Assembly: GCA_963826035.1 (NCBI GenBank)
Contig: CAWGVZ010000016.1
Location: 12,423-76,422 of the forward strand
DNA from: Actinophytocola sp963826035
GTDB taxonomy: Bacteria > Actinomycetota > Actinomycetes > Mycobacteriales > Pseudonocardiaceae
Direction: 5' to 3'
DNA: 64,000 bases
The translations under genes were made by a program, and so were the position numbers. The number at the start of each line of letters is the position of its first letter. The first letter of the stretch is position 1. A model generated the notes under the pieces. That model was given only the letters and a program-made list of their open reading frames with translations. It did not search any database and was not told where the DNA came from. Positions 1 to 7,794 of the stretch are shown here, one piece after another.

Positions 1-36
1 CGGTCCTATTCACCACAAGTTAGGAGATCAAGCCGC

Positions 37-291
37 ATGAACAACCCGCCTCACGTCAGCGTTTGGATGGACATCCTTGACGACTGCCGGATGACCGTCG
101 CTCTCACTTTCTATGACGAACTCCGGTTTACTCTAGGGAATTCGCCTGACGATGACGCGACCATCGTGTTCGAACGAGTCGCCCTGGAACGGTTCGTGCG
201 GCTCGCCAGCGGTGCCTTGAAGTTGGAGCTACCAGAAGACTTCAAGGCCGACCTCCCAGAGCTGGTCGACGTGCCCCAGGGGGTGTGCTGA
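37..291 (+). CDS. Hypothetical protein, 84 aa
   Basis: The gene begins with ATG behind an AGGAG ribosome-binding site and its stop overlaps the start of the next gene (TGATG), so the two are translationally coupled. The protein is acidic, without a membrane segment or signal peptide, and I recognise no domain. Its position next to a small HTH protein at the edge of an integrated element suggests an element-encoded accessory protein. The function is unknown. Confidence 0.6.
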   Translation: MNNPPHVSVWMDILDDCRMTVALTFYDELRFTLGNSPDDDATIVFERVALERFVRLASGALKLELPEDFKADLPELVDVPQGVC

Positions 292-518
292 TGTCTCGGC
301 CGCCGCTACCCACCATCAAGGCGCGCGCTTGGATCACGGGCGAGGATCGAACGACGCTCCGCAACCGAGTCGCTCGGCAGTACGAGCGCGGCACGTCCAT
401 CCGTGTGTTGGCCGAACAGACCGGTCGCTCCTACGGCTTCATTCATCGCCTCCTCAGCGAATCGGAGGCCAGTTTGCGCGCACGTGGTGGTGCTATGCGG
501 CAGCGACGTCGCGTTTGA
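291..518 (+). CDS. Small helix-turn-helix protein, 75 aa
   Basis: A short basic protein with a helix-turn-helix of the type common in actinomycetes. The stretch VRQYERG-like (RVARQYERG) leads into SIRVLAEQTGRSYGFIHRLL, which is the recognition helix region, and it ends with RARGGAMRQRRR. Small proteins with this GRSYGFVH-type HTH are frequent beside mobile elements and regulators in Streptomyces and Pseudonocardiaceae. I chose the ATG at 291, which overlaps the upstream stop, rather than the GTG at 285. It is probably a DNA-binding regulator; its target is unknown. Confidence 0.7.
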   Translation: MSRPPLPTIKARAWITGEDRTTLRNRVARQYERGTSIRVLAEQTGRSYGFIHRLLSESEASLRARGGAMRQRRRV

Positions 519-551
519 TCCGTCCCAATTGGACCGCGAAGGAGCAGAGCG

Positions 552-1046
552 ATGCAGACGTTTATGATCGCGCTCGGCGACGAGCTACGCGCGGTACGCA
601 AGCGCAGGAAGTGGACTCGCCGGGACGTTCAGCGTCGTCTCCCGTTCGAGCTATCGCTCCAAACGATCGCGACCTGGGAACTGGGTACTCGGCACATCCC
701 CGCGGAGAGGCTGTACCTCCTGTGCAACGTACTCGGTGAGCGTGTCGAGGACATATTCCCCCGCGTCCGTAAACGCATCGAGAGCACACCAAGCGCTGAC
801 CTGTGCCTCGACATCGAGGCGGCCGCTCGTACGACCCGAGACCAGCTTGGCCCCATTCGCGCATGGGCACGGTGCAAGCTCAGGGAGTACCCGACCAGCG
901 AACCGACCGTGAAGCTCGATGAACCGACCCTGGACCGGCTCGCGGAGGTCTGCGGACTAAGCAGAGTCAACCTGACAGCCCGGCTCACCCAAGCCGGGCT
1001 CGTCCGCTCTCCGCTCGTCGCTGTGAACTGCGACAACGCCGTGTAA
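552..1046 (+). CDS. XRE-family helix-turn-helix regulator, 164 aa
   Basis: The N-terminal 60 residues form an XRE-type HTH (GDELRAVRKRRKWTRRDV, then a turn and the recognition segment LQTIATWELGTRHIP). The C-terminal part, from about residue 110, may hold a second helical DNA-binding segment (LDRLAEVCGLSRVNLTARL). An AAGGAG ribosome-binding site precedes the ATG at 552; the ATG at 567 is a possible alternative. It lies in the same direction as the two small genes upstream and converges on the HTH-FGE gene that follows, 8 bases away. It is probably a repressor for the element or for a neighbouring gene. Confidence 0.7.
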   Translation: MQTFMIALGDELRAVRKRRKWTRRDVQRRLPFELSLQTIATWELGTRHIPAERLYLLCNVLGERVEDIFPRVRKRIESTPSADLCLDIEAAARTTRDQLGPIRAWARCKLREYPTSEPTVKLDEPTLDRLAEVCGLSRVNLTARLTQAGLVRSPLVAVNCDNAV

Positions 1047-1054
1047 CTGGTAGG

Positions 1055-1978
1055 TCAGCGGTCTACCGTTTCGGCCGTCACGACGCACCGAAACCCGGTG
1101 TCGTCATCGCACATGGATGCAGCCGCGTCGTTGAAGGCCGATGGCGTTGCCCGCAGGAATGGGCTGGTCCAGGCACCACCCTTCAACTCGTGCCGGCCTG
1201 GCTTGGTCTCGGTGGAGCACCACTCCCAGATGTTTCCGCACATATCGAACACGCCGTACGGGCTTACCCCACTTTGGTAGCAATCAACGGCAGTCGTGCT
1301 GCCCACGCCGTTCTCGCGAACGTTGCATTTGGCCGGTGTGGTTTGGTCGCCCCACGGGTAGGCGGTACCCCTGGTGCCACGCGCGGCTTTCTCCCATTGC
1401 TGACCGCTCGGCAGCGACTTGCCCGCCCACTCGGCGTACGCGGTCGCATCATTCCAGGTAACAAAGACCACGGGGTGGTCATCGAGTTGCTCAGGGGGTA
1501 GCCCGTCAGCCCAATTCTGGGGCGGAGTATGACCAGTGGCGGCAATGAACCGCGCGTATTCCGCGTTGGTCACGGGGTAGACGTCGATATAGAAAGTCGG
1601 CAGCCATGTGGGCTGATTGCCTGGACCGAACAAGAAAACGCTTCCGGCAACCTTGGCCATCGATCGACCATCCACCGGGTGGCGAATGTGATCTTCTCCG
1701 ATGGGTTCCGTGACGGCACCGCTGGACTCCTCAGGAACCAGAGAGTCACCAGTGAGGAAGGAAAAGCGCGCCTGCGTATCGGGATCGCATCGCGCTAACG
1801 TCGTATCGAGAGCAGCCTGATTGACCGGTCTCGGGCGGATATTCTCCTTACCCGCCTCCCACTTCGAGATCATCCGCTCACTTACGCCCAAATGCGCCGC
1901 GAAATCTCGGAGGCTCATCCGCTTCGCCTCGCGGAGTGCCCGTACCTCGACTCCCGTCCAGCGTTGAACTGTGGCCAC
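1055..1978 (-). CDS. XRE HTH fused to FGE-sulfatase (C-type-lectin fold) domain, 307 aa
   Basis: Residues 1 to about 60 are an XRE-type HTH (ALREAKRMSLRDFAAHLGVS, SKWEAG), followed by a linker to about 105. The rest is an FGE-sulfatase/SUMF1 domain: PVTNAEYARFI, HPVVFVTWNDATAYAEWAG, YPWGD, YGVFDMCGNIWEW, KGGAW and the closing TGFRCV. In genuine formylglycine-generating enzymes a Cys pair lies just after the GGSF-like motif. Here that segment reads GGAWTSPFLRATPSAF with no Cys, so sulfatase activation is unlikely. The C-type-lectin fold may instead bind a ligand or protein and control the HTH; that is inference. The gene converges on the XRE gene at 552 to 1046. Confidence 0.75.
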   Translation of the reverse strand: MATVQRWTGVEVRALREAKRMSLRDFAAHLGVSERMISKWEAGKENIRPRPVNQAALDTTLARCDPDTQARFSFLTGDSLVPEESSGAVTEPIGEDHIRHPVDGRSMAKVAGSVFLFGPGNQPTWLPTFYIDVYPVTNAEYARFIAATGHTPPQNWADGLPPEQLDDHPVVFVTWNDATAYAEWAGKSLPSGQQWEKAARGTRGTAYPWGDQTTPAKCNVRENGVGSTTAVDCYQSGVSPYGVFDMCGNIWEWCSTETKPGRHELKGGAWTSPFLRATPSAFNDAAASMCDDDTGFRCVVTAETVDR

Positions 1979-2030
1979 TTCGCTGCCCTCTGTCTGGTTC
2001 CGGCTGTAACCCGATACGGCAGAAGAGGCG

Positions 2031-2294
2031 CTAAGAACTGTCGATCACGAACGTGCCCTTGACCGGCACCGTGACCACGAGGCCGCGTTGGCGCAGCTCC
2101 TTCGTGGCCCGGCGAGCAGTGCCGAGGCTGACGCCGTACTCGTCGGCAAGATCTCGTTCCGCCGGTAGGCGGGTGTTGGGCGGCAACTCCCCGGCCTCGA
2201 TGCGCGCGGCGATGTGGTCGGCCATGGCCACGTACACGTAGCTGGGGCCGACGGTCGCCGGGTCGAAGTCAGGGAGCTTACCCACGAGCCGCAC
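2031..2294 (-). CDS. GntR-family winged-helix regulator, DNA-binding domain only, 87 aa
   Basis: The protein is essentially a lone GntR winged helix: YVYVAMADHIAARIEAGEL, LPAERDLADEYGVSLGTARR and VVTVPVKGTFV. No effector-binding domain follows. Short GntR proteins of this kind (KorSA type) silence transfer and replication functions in pSAM2-like elements. It lies downstream of the class IV aminotransferase gene on the same strand, about 116 bases away. A role as element repressor is inference from context; the fold assignment is firm. Confidence 0.75.
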   Translation of the reverse strand: MRLVGKLPDFDPATVGPSYVYVAMADHIAARIEAGELPPNTRLPAERDLADEYGVSLGTARRATKELRQRGLVVTVPVKGTFVIDSS

Positions 2295-2410
2295 TGTATG
2301 TAATCAGTGATCTCTACGGAACGTGAGTACGCGACCGGACGCTATGTATCGCGTCACACCGCGTTCTACGCTGACCTGCGTGAACGCTACGCAGCGACGC
2401 AGGCTCTACG

Positions 2411-3190
2411 TCAGAGTTGCTCAGCAGGAATGTCAGCGTAGAGGTCGCACAGCTGCTTGAGCGACGGGTGGCCGGCCGGCCAGGAGCGGTCATCAACCGC
2501 AGCAACCGGCCGGATGCCGGTCGCCGCGTTGGTCGCGAACACGAACTCCATCGTCGGCAGATCCGAGAGGGTCACGGGCTCAGTATGTATCGGCTCGTCA
2601 AATGCCTGGTTCAGCAGAGTCATCGTGATGCCGGTCAGCCATTCCGAACGCGGCCAGATTGTTTGCCCATCCCGCACAAACCCAATATTCGACGTCGCGA
2701 TCTCAGAAATCGTCCCATCCGGGTTCAGGAACAAGACGTCATCGAACCCTTCCCGTTGGGCGGTCCGCCGGCATCGGAGCGCGCCAAACAGGCCGATGTG
2801 CTTTAACGCGGGCATCTCCCGCCGGTACGAGGCGGCTTGCAGCCGCAACGGAGCGGGTGCGCCCGACGCCGCCGGCCGCGTTGTCACCAGGACGTGCGGG
2901 TCAGCGTCCGATCCGATCGTGCCGAGTTCGAGCGCCGGGTCGTAGACCGTCACCCGCGCGACAGTGCGCGGACCTGCGGCTTCCAGGGCAAGGCGGATGC
3001 AGTGCCGCACGCGGTCGGTGTCCAGGTCGACGTCGAAGAGCTGGAGGCAATCCCGCGCCAACCGTTGCATGTGGAGCGACAAGCCGCGTACACGGCCATC
3101 CTCCACCCGCATCGACGTGAAGTGACCGTAGTTGGTCAGCGCCAGAGCCTTGACCTGGTCCATGGTGGGGGGCACGCCGTTCAGTTGCAT
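2411..3190 (-). CDS. Class IV aminotransferase (PLP-dependent), 259 aa
   Basis: This is a full-length fold-type IV PLP enzyme of the branched-chain aminotransferase / D-amino-acid aminotransferase / 4-amino-4-deoxychorismate lyase group. The expected catalytic Lys lies in PALKHIG, and the phosphate/pyridine-binding motif EIATSNI is present near residue 165, with LTGIT further on. Substrate cannot be told from sequence. Class IV aminotransferases are a recurrent cargo of actinomycete AICEs next to GntR genes, but their role there is not known to me. The gene starts 53 bases from a block of four direct repeats that may control it. Confidence 0.8.
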   Translation of the reverse strand: MQLNGVPPTMDQVKALALTNYGHFTSMRVEDGRVRGLSLHMQRLARDCLQLFDVDLDTDRVRHCIRLALEAAGPRTVARVTVYDPALELGTIGSDADPHVLVTTRPAASGAPAPLRLQAASYRREMPALKHIGLFGALRCRRTAQREGFDDVLFLNPDGTISEIATSNIGFVRDGQTIWPRSEWLTGITMTLLNQAFDEPIHTEPVTLSDLPTMEFVFATNAATGIRPVAAVDDRSWPAGHPSLKQLCDLYADIPAEQL

Positions 3191-3242
3191 GTCGGTCAGC
3201 CTGCCACGCGGACAACCGCGAGGACATGCCGGAACGACCGAA

Positions 3243-3286
3243 GTTCAGTGAAAGTTCAGTGCCCCCGGTTCAGTGCAAGTTCAGTG
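3243..3286. repeat. Four direct repeats GTTCAGTG in an intergenic region
   Basis: GTTCAGTG occurs four times at 3243, 3254, 3268 and 3279. The spacing is 11, 14 and 11 bases, giving two pairs one helical turn apart with 25 bases between pair starts. Three of the four copies are preceded by AA or CG variants. The array lies between the divergent aminotransferase gene and the small membrane-protein gene. It looks like an operator for a dimeric regulator (a GntR protein is a candidate) or an iteron block. Confidence 0.6.
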
Positions 3287-3369
3287 ATCGGGGGCTATTG
3301 GGACACTTCTCGCCAGGCCCGTAAGGCCGCACAGTTGATGCATGAGCAACAACGGCGGAAGGGGCAACA

Positions 3370-3570
3370 ATGGCCAGGAATGCAATTCCCGGACTGAAGA
3401 CCGGCGGCGGAATTCTGTCGAAATTGATCGGAACCGTGGTGGTGTTGGCCATCCTGGTAATGGTCGTAAAGCACCCGAACGACGCGGCCAACTTCGCGAA
3501 GACTCTCTTCGGTGGCCTGGAAGCCGTCATCGACGGTGTGGTGGGCTTCTTCCGGGCACTGATCGGCTAG
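3370..3570 (+). CDS. Small membrane protein, 66 aa
   Basis: The protein has one clear hydrophobic segment (LIGTVVVLAILVMVV, about residues 19 to 33) and a second amphipathic hydrophobic stretch near the C-terminus (VIDGVVGFFRALIG). The ATG at 3370 follows the purine-rich sequence GGAAGGGG. Small proteins with this layout are common in Pseudonocardiaceae mobile elements but have no assigned role. The stop codon overlaps the end of the converging GntR gene by 4 bases. Confidence 0.65.
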   Translation: MARNAIPGLKTGGGILSKLIGTVVVLAILVMVVKHPNDAANFAKTLFGGLEAVIDGVVGFFRALIG

Positions 3571-3914
3571 CGCTCAAGCCGCCGTTCGATGTCGGCAAGC
3601 CGGCGACGGACCTCGGCAATGGCCTGCCAAACGCGCTCGTCTCCCCCGCTGTCGCGGGCCAGCGGCTCGCCCTCAGGCGATTGGGTCCGCACGAACGACC
3701 CTTTGCCGTGCTGGGTGACCACCAGGCCCTCATCGCGCAACAGCATCACGGCGGACTTAGCCGTGTTGATCGCCACGCCCCAGGCCTCGGCAAGTTCCTG
3801 GTAGGTCGGCAACTGCGCACCAGGGCCGTACTCCCCCGACCGGATGGCGACACGCAGGCCACCAGCCACTTGCAGGTACGGCGCGCGCGGATCGTCTGGG
3901 TCCAGAGAGGCCAT
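3567..3914 (-). CDS. GntR-family winged-helix regulator, 115 aa
   Basis: Residues 10 to about 78 are a GntR winged helix (YLQVAGGLRVAIRSGEY, LPTYQELAEAWGVAINTAKS, LVVTQHGKGSFV). A short helical C-terminal tail (QAIAEVRRRLADIERRLE) looks like a coiled coil for dimerisation rather than a ligand-binding domain. It is divergent from the transfer genes that start at 4059, which is where a KorSA-like repressor of transfer would be expected. Role inferred from position. Confidence 0.75.
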   Translation of the reverse strand: MASLDPDDPRAPYLQVAGGLRVAIRSGEYGPGAQLPTYQELAEAWGVAINTAKSAVMLLRDEGLVVTQHGKGSFVRTQSPEGEPLARDSGGDERVWQAIAEVRRRLADIERRLER

Positions 3915-4058
3915 ATGACAAGAGTAGGCGAAGCAACTCAGTTAAGTCAGTTCCACCATGTCTGTTGACAGAGTTGATAGACAGGATTTACTTTGGCCTC
4001 GGCCCGGAACGGCCGCTCCCGAACGGGGAGACCCAGGAACCAGCTTGGAGCCAATCTC

Positions 4059-4292
4059 ATGGATGACCGCATCCCGCCACTCAGCTACGCGCCGGACGGC
4101 CTGTACGAGGCGGACATTGACGCCCTGCTCGCGGAGTACTTCACGGTCGGCGAGACCAGCGAGGCGCCGGCCGCCGTCTCGGATCGGGTGGCGACCAATC
4201 GCCACGTCCGGCGGCTCAACCGCCAGACCATCAATGCCGCCCTCCGCGACCGGCCGGCCGAGTCGGACCACGCGGACGACGCAGCAGCTTGA
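4059..4292 (+). CDS. Hypothetical protein, 77 aa, first gene of transfer module
   Basis: I chose the ATG at 4059 because a GGAG site stands 9 to 12 bases before it. The protein is acidic with no membrane segment; the motif YEADIDALLAEYF lies near the N-terminus. It heads a same-strand series with the DUF2637-like protein and the FtsK translocase, so it probably belongs to the transfer module. I recognise no family with certainty. Confidence 0.6.
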   Translation: MDDRIPPLSYAPDGLYEADIDALLAEYFTVGETSEAPAAVSDRVATNRHVRRLNRQTINAALRDRPAESDHADDAAA

Positions 4293-4383
4293 GTTCGCCC
4301 CGGCCCGGCGCACGGAACCGCCAAGAACCAGTCGCCGGACCGGGTTCCTCCCAACCATCACGAAGCAAGTCAGGAGACATCCA

Positions 4384-5148
4384 ATGGTAGGGCTCAACAT
4401 GCCCAACAACAGCACGGGCAGCGCGTACCCCCCTTCCGTGGAAGGGCTGCTGCCTCGAGTCCGTGAGTTGGTCGCGGATCTGGGTTCAACCCCGTCCCGG
4501 AACCGGATCATGACCGAGTTTCGGGTGGGTGCGCCCAAAGCGCGCGCCATCTTGGAGGCGCTCGAAAGCGAGGGGGAGAGCGCGCAGGTTCGGACGCTGC
4601 GGTCCGTCCCGGCGGACCCGGACACGGGCACGCCGAGTGATCAGCAGCGAACACACACAAAGGTGCAGGTCGCGGCGGTCGCGGACTCGGGTCCAGCACC
4701 GATGCGGACACGGCCGGTCCCGTCATGGCCGCTCCTGCTGTTGGCCTTGCCCGCGTTCGTGGCGATCTGGGGCGGTTGGGTCGGTCTGGGTCGCCTGACC
4801 GGGTTCGGACCGATCGAACTACTTCCGGGCATCTGGGACGGTCTGACGATCAACTCGGCGATCACGCTGCCCATCGGAGTCGAGACCTATGCAGCGTTCG
4901 CGATGCGGGTCTGGTTGTCCAACTCGACCGGGTCCGAGCGGGCACGCGAGTTCGCGAAGTGGTCGACGGTCGGCTCACTGGCCCTCGGGATGGCGGGGCA
5001 GATCGCTTACCACCTGATGGTCGCCGCCGGTGTGACGCACGCCCCGTGGCCGATCACCACGCTCGTCTCGTGCCTGCCCGTGGTCGTACTCGGCTGCGGA
5101 GCCGCTCTCGCCCACCTTCTCCACACCGCACGCCAGGAGGTGAACTGA
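4384..5148 (+). CDS. DUF2637-like membrane protein of the transfer module, 254 aa
   Basis: The N-terminal 100 residues are soluble with an HTH-like segment (NRIMTEFRVGAPKARAILEAL). The C-terminal half has about four hydrophobic segments, including LLLLALPAFVAIWGGWVGL and WPITTLVSCLPVVVLGCGAAL. The layout and phrases such as AGVTHAPWPIT resemble DUF2637 proteins that precede FtsK-type genes in AICEs. The ATG at 4384 has AGGAG 8 bases upstream. The stop overlaps the translocase start (TGATG), so the two are coupled, which suggests a membrane partner for conjugal DNA transfer. Confidence 0.7.
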   Translation: MVGLNMPNNSTGSAYPPSVEGLLPRVRELVADLGSTPSRNRIMTEFRVGAPKARAILEALESEGESAQVRTLRSVPADPDTGTPSDQQRTHTKVQVAAVADSGPAPMRTRPVPSWPLLLLALPAFVAIWGGWVGLGRLTGFGPIELLPGIWDGLTINSAITLPIGVETYAAFAMRVWLSNSTGSERAREFAKWSTVGSLALGMAGQIAYHLMVAAGVTHAPWPITTLVSCLPVVVLGCGAALAHLLHTARQEVN

Positions 5149-7340
5149 TGACCACAACTGACGGATTCCGCGACGACGAGCCCGGCAAGGTGATCGCGTT
5201 CCCATCCACTGTCCTCTCGGAGCCACGTTCACCCGCGTCAGAGGTCCACGACGCTGAACTGATCGACGAGTCGGAGGAGAGCGCGCCGGCCGTTTCGGTG
5301 GACACGTCCGCCACCGACGGTTCGACCTGGTTGGATCGGTTGCGAACTCAGCAACGCCAGCCGATCATCCCGTCCTACCTCAGGTCTCGCGCCGAGGCCA
5401 AGGAGGCAGCGAAGTGGGTGGGCAAGCACTACGCCCACAAGACCGGCTATCACGCCGCCCGGTCGCCGCTGTACGCGCTGCGGCTCGCCGTCCGATCGCC
5501 GCGCGGGCTGTTGCTCCTGCTCGTCGCCACTGGTCGGTACGTGACCGACGCCGAGGGCCGGCCGGCACGAGCCGAGACGGCAACCGCTGACCAGGCAGAC
5601 CTGTACTTGAAGCTGTCACAACAGCGGGACCGGCGTGTGGTGCTGCGCTGGATTCAGCTCGGCCTGGTCGCCACGATCGGGCTGGTCCTGGTGCTCGTTC
5701 TGCCCAATCTGTTGCCGGGGTGGGTGCTCTGGGCATGCGGGGTGCTGGCAATCGGCCTGCTCGGGAAGCTCGGCACCACGAGGGACAATCCGGTCATCGC
5801 TACCCGTGCGGTGCAGTCTTCGAAGGTCCAGAAGCTCACCAGCGACAACGTCATCCATGCGTTGTCTGTTCTGGGCATCGCGGGCATCAACCAGGCCCTT
5901 GCCAAGAACCCGGACGCCATCGGCTTCACCGCGCCGATTCAACGGGATGGTCCCGGATGGCGCGCGGACGTGGACCTTCCGCCCGGGGTCATCGTGTCCG
6001 ACGTGATCGAGCGCCGGGCGAAGCTCGCGTCTGCTCTGGGGCGTCCCCTCGGTTGCGTCTGGCCAGAGGGCAACACAGAGGTGCATCCCGGACGGATGGT
6101 GCTGTGGGTCGGTGACCAGGACATGTCCAAGACTCGGCAACCGGTGTGGCCGTTGCGCAAGACCGGAAGCGTTGACCTGTTCAAGCCCCAGCCGTTCGGC
6201 ACCGACCAGCGCGGCCGTTGGGTGGAGATCACCCTGATGTTCATCTCGATGGTGATCGGCGCGATCCCTCGCATGGGAAAGACGTTCGCGCTGCGGGAGC
6301 TGCTCCTGATCGCCGGAATGGACCCGCGCGCCGAACTCCACGCCTTCGACCTCAAGGGCACCGGCGACCTGTCGCCGCTGGCCCCGATCTCGCATCGCTA
6401 CCGGGCGGGGGACGAGCCCGAGGACATTGCCTATGCCCTGGCAGACCTCCGCGCTCTGAGCACCGAGCTGCGGCGGCGCGCGAAGGTGATCCGGGAACTG
6501 CCGAAGGATCTGTGCCCGGAGAACAAGGTCACTCCGGAGCTTGCCGGCAAGAAGTCGCTCGGCCTGCACCCCATCGTGATCGGCGTGGACGAGTGTCAGA
6601 AGTGGTTCGAGCACTCGGAGTACGGGGCCGAGATCGAGGAGATCTGCACCGACCTGGTCAAGCGTGGCCCCGCACTGGGCATCGTCATCATCCTGGCCAC
6701 TCAGCGCCCGGACGCGAAGAGCATCCCGACCGCGATCAGCGACAACGCCGTCATGCGGTTCTGCTTGAAGGTCACCGGTCAGCCGGCGAATGACATGGTG
6801 CTGGGCACGTCTGCCCATCGCAATGGCTTCAAGGCCACCACGTTTTCCTTCCGAGACAAGGGAATCGGCATCCTGCTCGGTGAGGGAGACGAGCCGCGGA
6901 CCACGCTGACCGTCGACATCAAAGGCCCGGACGCAGAGCAGCTCGCGGCGCGCGCCCGCGCGGTGCGGGTGGCTGCTGGACGGCTGACCGGCTACGCAGC
7001 AGGACTCGACCTTGCACCCGATGAGGCCGAGAACAACAGCGGCACCTTGCTGCCGGATGTGCTGACCGCGATCGGCGACGCAGAGAAGGCGTGGTCGGAG
7101 ACGATCGTCGATCGGCTCGCCGAGCTTCGACCGGCCACCTACGGCCCGTGGGCCGAGTTGCCGACCGGCACGGCGAAAGCCACCCAGCTGTCCGGCGCGC
7201 TCAAGCCGTTCGGCATCTCCACGAAACAGGTATGGGCCACCGACCCGGCGACCGGCAAGGGAGCCAACCGCATGGGCATCAAACGGGAATGGCTCACCGA
7301 AATTCTTACGGAACGTGACACGAACCGGGGTCGCGCCTAG
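5148..7340 (+). CDS. traSA: FtsK/SpoIIIE-type conjugal DNA translocase (TraSA/TraB-like), 730 aa
   Basis: This is a hexameric double-strand DNA pump that moves AICE DNA between mycelia. Two membrane segments lie near residues 165 to 210 (VATIGLVLVLVLPNLLPGW, VLWACGVLAIGLLGKLG). The motor follows: Walker A GAIPRMGKT, Walker B IVIGVDECQ and the FtsK motif ILATQRPDAKSIPTAI. The last 90 residues form a winged-helix-like domain (KATQLSGALKPFGISTKQVW), the part that recognises the transfer locus in TraB proteins. GGAGG precedes the ATG at 5148, which overlaps the upstream stop. The assigned symbol follows pSAM2 usage. Confidence 0.85.
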   Translation: MTTTDGFRDDEPGKVIAFPSTVLSEPRSPASEVHDAELIDESEESAPAVSVDTSATDGSTWLDRLRTQQRQPIIPSYLRSRAEAKEAAKWVGKHYAHKTGYHAARSPLYALRLAVRSPRGLLLLLVATGRYVTDAEGRPARAETATADQADLYLKLSQQRDRRVVLRWIQLGLVATIGLVLVLVLPNLLPGWVLWACGVLAIGLLGKLGTTRDNPVIATRAVQSSKVQKLTSDNVIHALSVLGIAGINQALAKNPDAIGFTAPIQRDGPGWRADVDLPPGVIVSDVIERRAKLASALGRPLGCVWPEGNTEVHPGRMVLWVGDQDMSKTRQPVWPLRKTGSVDLFKPQPFGTDQRGRWVEITLMFISMVIGAIPRMGKTFALRELLLIAGMDPRAELHAFDLKGTGDLSPLAPISHRYRAGDEPEDIAYALADLRALSTELRRRAKVIRELPKDLCPENKVTPELAGKKSLGLHPIVIGVDECQKWFEHSEYGAEIEEICTDLVKRGPALGIVIILATQRPDAKSIPTAISDNAVMRFCLKVTGQPANDMVLGTSAHRNGFKATTFSFRDKGIGILLGEGDEPRTTLTVDIKGPDAEQLAARARAVRVAAGRLTGYAAGLDLAPDEAENNSGTLLPDVLTAIGDAEKAWSETIVDRLAELRPATYGPWAELPTGTAKATQLSGALKPFGISTKQVWATDPATGKGANRMGIKREWLTEILTERDTNRGRA

Positions 7341-7436
7341 CACCCCGTTGGGCTCTAGGTCTAGTGCCCTCTCCCTCTAGACCTAGAGCCCTCCCTAGAC
7401 ACCCAAACCATCCCTGATCAGCGCCCTAGCGCCTAG
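7337..7436. repeat. CTAG-rich array with 15-bp perfect inverted repeat after the translocase gene
   Basis: Eight CTAG tetranucleotides occur in 100 bases (7337, 7355, 7361, 7377, 7383, 7395, 7426 and 7433). Four of them sit in a perfect inverted repeat: GGGCTCTAGGTCTAG at 7350 to 7364 and its complement at 7377 to 7391, with a 12-base loop. It could be a terminator for the transfer operon, but no T-tract follows. Its position right after the translocase gene and the repeated short motif also fit a cis-acting transfer locus (clt). That role is a hypothesis. Confidence 0.55.
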
Positions 7437-7479
7437 AGGCGCGGGCCGAACGCACCCAAAACAGCCCAGGAGGCACCCC

Positions 7480-7758
7480 TTGAACACCCTCGGCCCGACC
7501 GGCCCCTTCCTGTTCGTGATGATCGTTGTTGCTCTCGGTTACGCCTGGTCATGCGCGGTCTACCCCTACAAGGCGTGCCGCTCGTGTCGCGGCGGTGGCG
7601 ACTTCCGCTCGCCGATCCTCCGGGCCATTCGGCTTTGCCGTCGCTGCAACGGCACCGGCCGCACGCTTCGCGCCGGCCGCCGTGCTTACAACGCCGCCGT
7701 CCGTGCCCGCCGCTCCATTCGCGAGGCACGCGACCGCAACCGCCGTGACGACCGCTGA
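7480..7758 (+). CDS. Small zinc-ribbon membrane protein, 92 aa (TTG start)
   Basis: The protein begins with a hydrophobic segment (FLFVMIVVALGYAWSCAVY, about residues 10 to 28). Two CxxCxGxG-like motifs follow (CRSCRGGG and CRRCNGTG), as in the DnaJ zinc-binding region, and a basic tail ends it. The start is TTG at 7480, supported by AGGAGG 7 bases upstream; no ATG or GTG fits. It lies between the translocase and the replication genes. Similar small Zn-ribbon proteins recur in AICEs; the function is unknown. Confidence 0.7.
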   Translation: MNTLGPTGPFLFVMIVVALGYAWSCAVYPYKACRSCRGGGDFRSPILRAIRLCRRCNGTGRTLRAGRRAYNAAVRARRSIREARDRNRRDDR

Positions 7759-7794
7759 CCGCGCCCTCCTGTCCCTCGTTGGAAAGGCCACTCG

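Noticed and set aside
1055..1978. Reading the HTH-FGE protein as a true formylglycine-generating enzyme or as a target of a diversity-generating retroelement
   Set aside because: The catalytic Cys pair is absent, and no reverse transcriptase or template repeat was seen in the window.
3342..3968. A 208-codon plus-strand frame across the small membrane protein and GntR genes
   Set aside because: Low-complexity, overlaps two better genes in other frames and has no family features.
5616..7343. A 575-codon open frame on the minus strand opposite the FtsK gene
   Set aside because: It is antisense to a gene with clear Walker motifs; long antisense frames are normal in high-GC DNA and the product matches no known fold.
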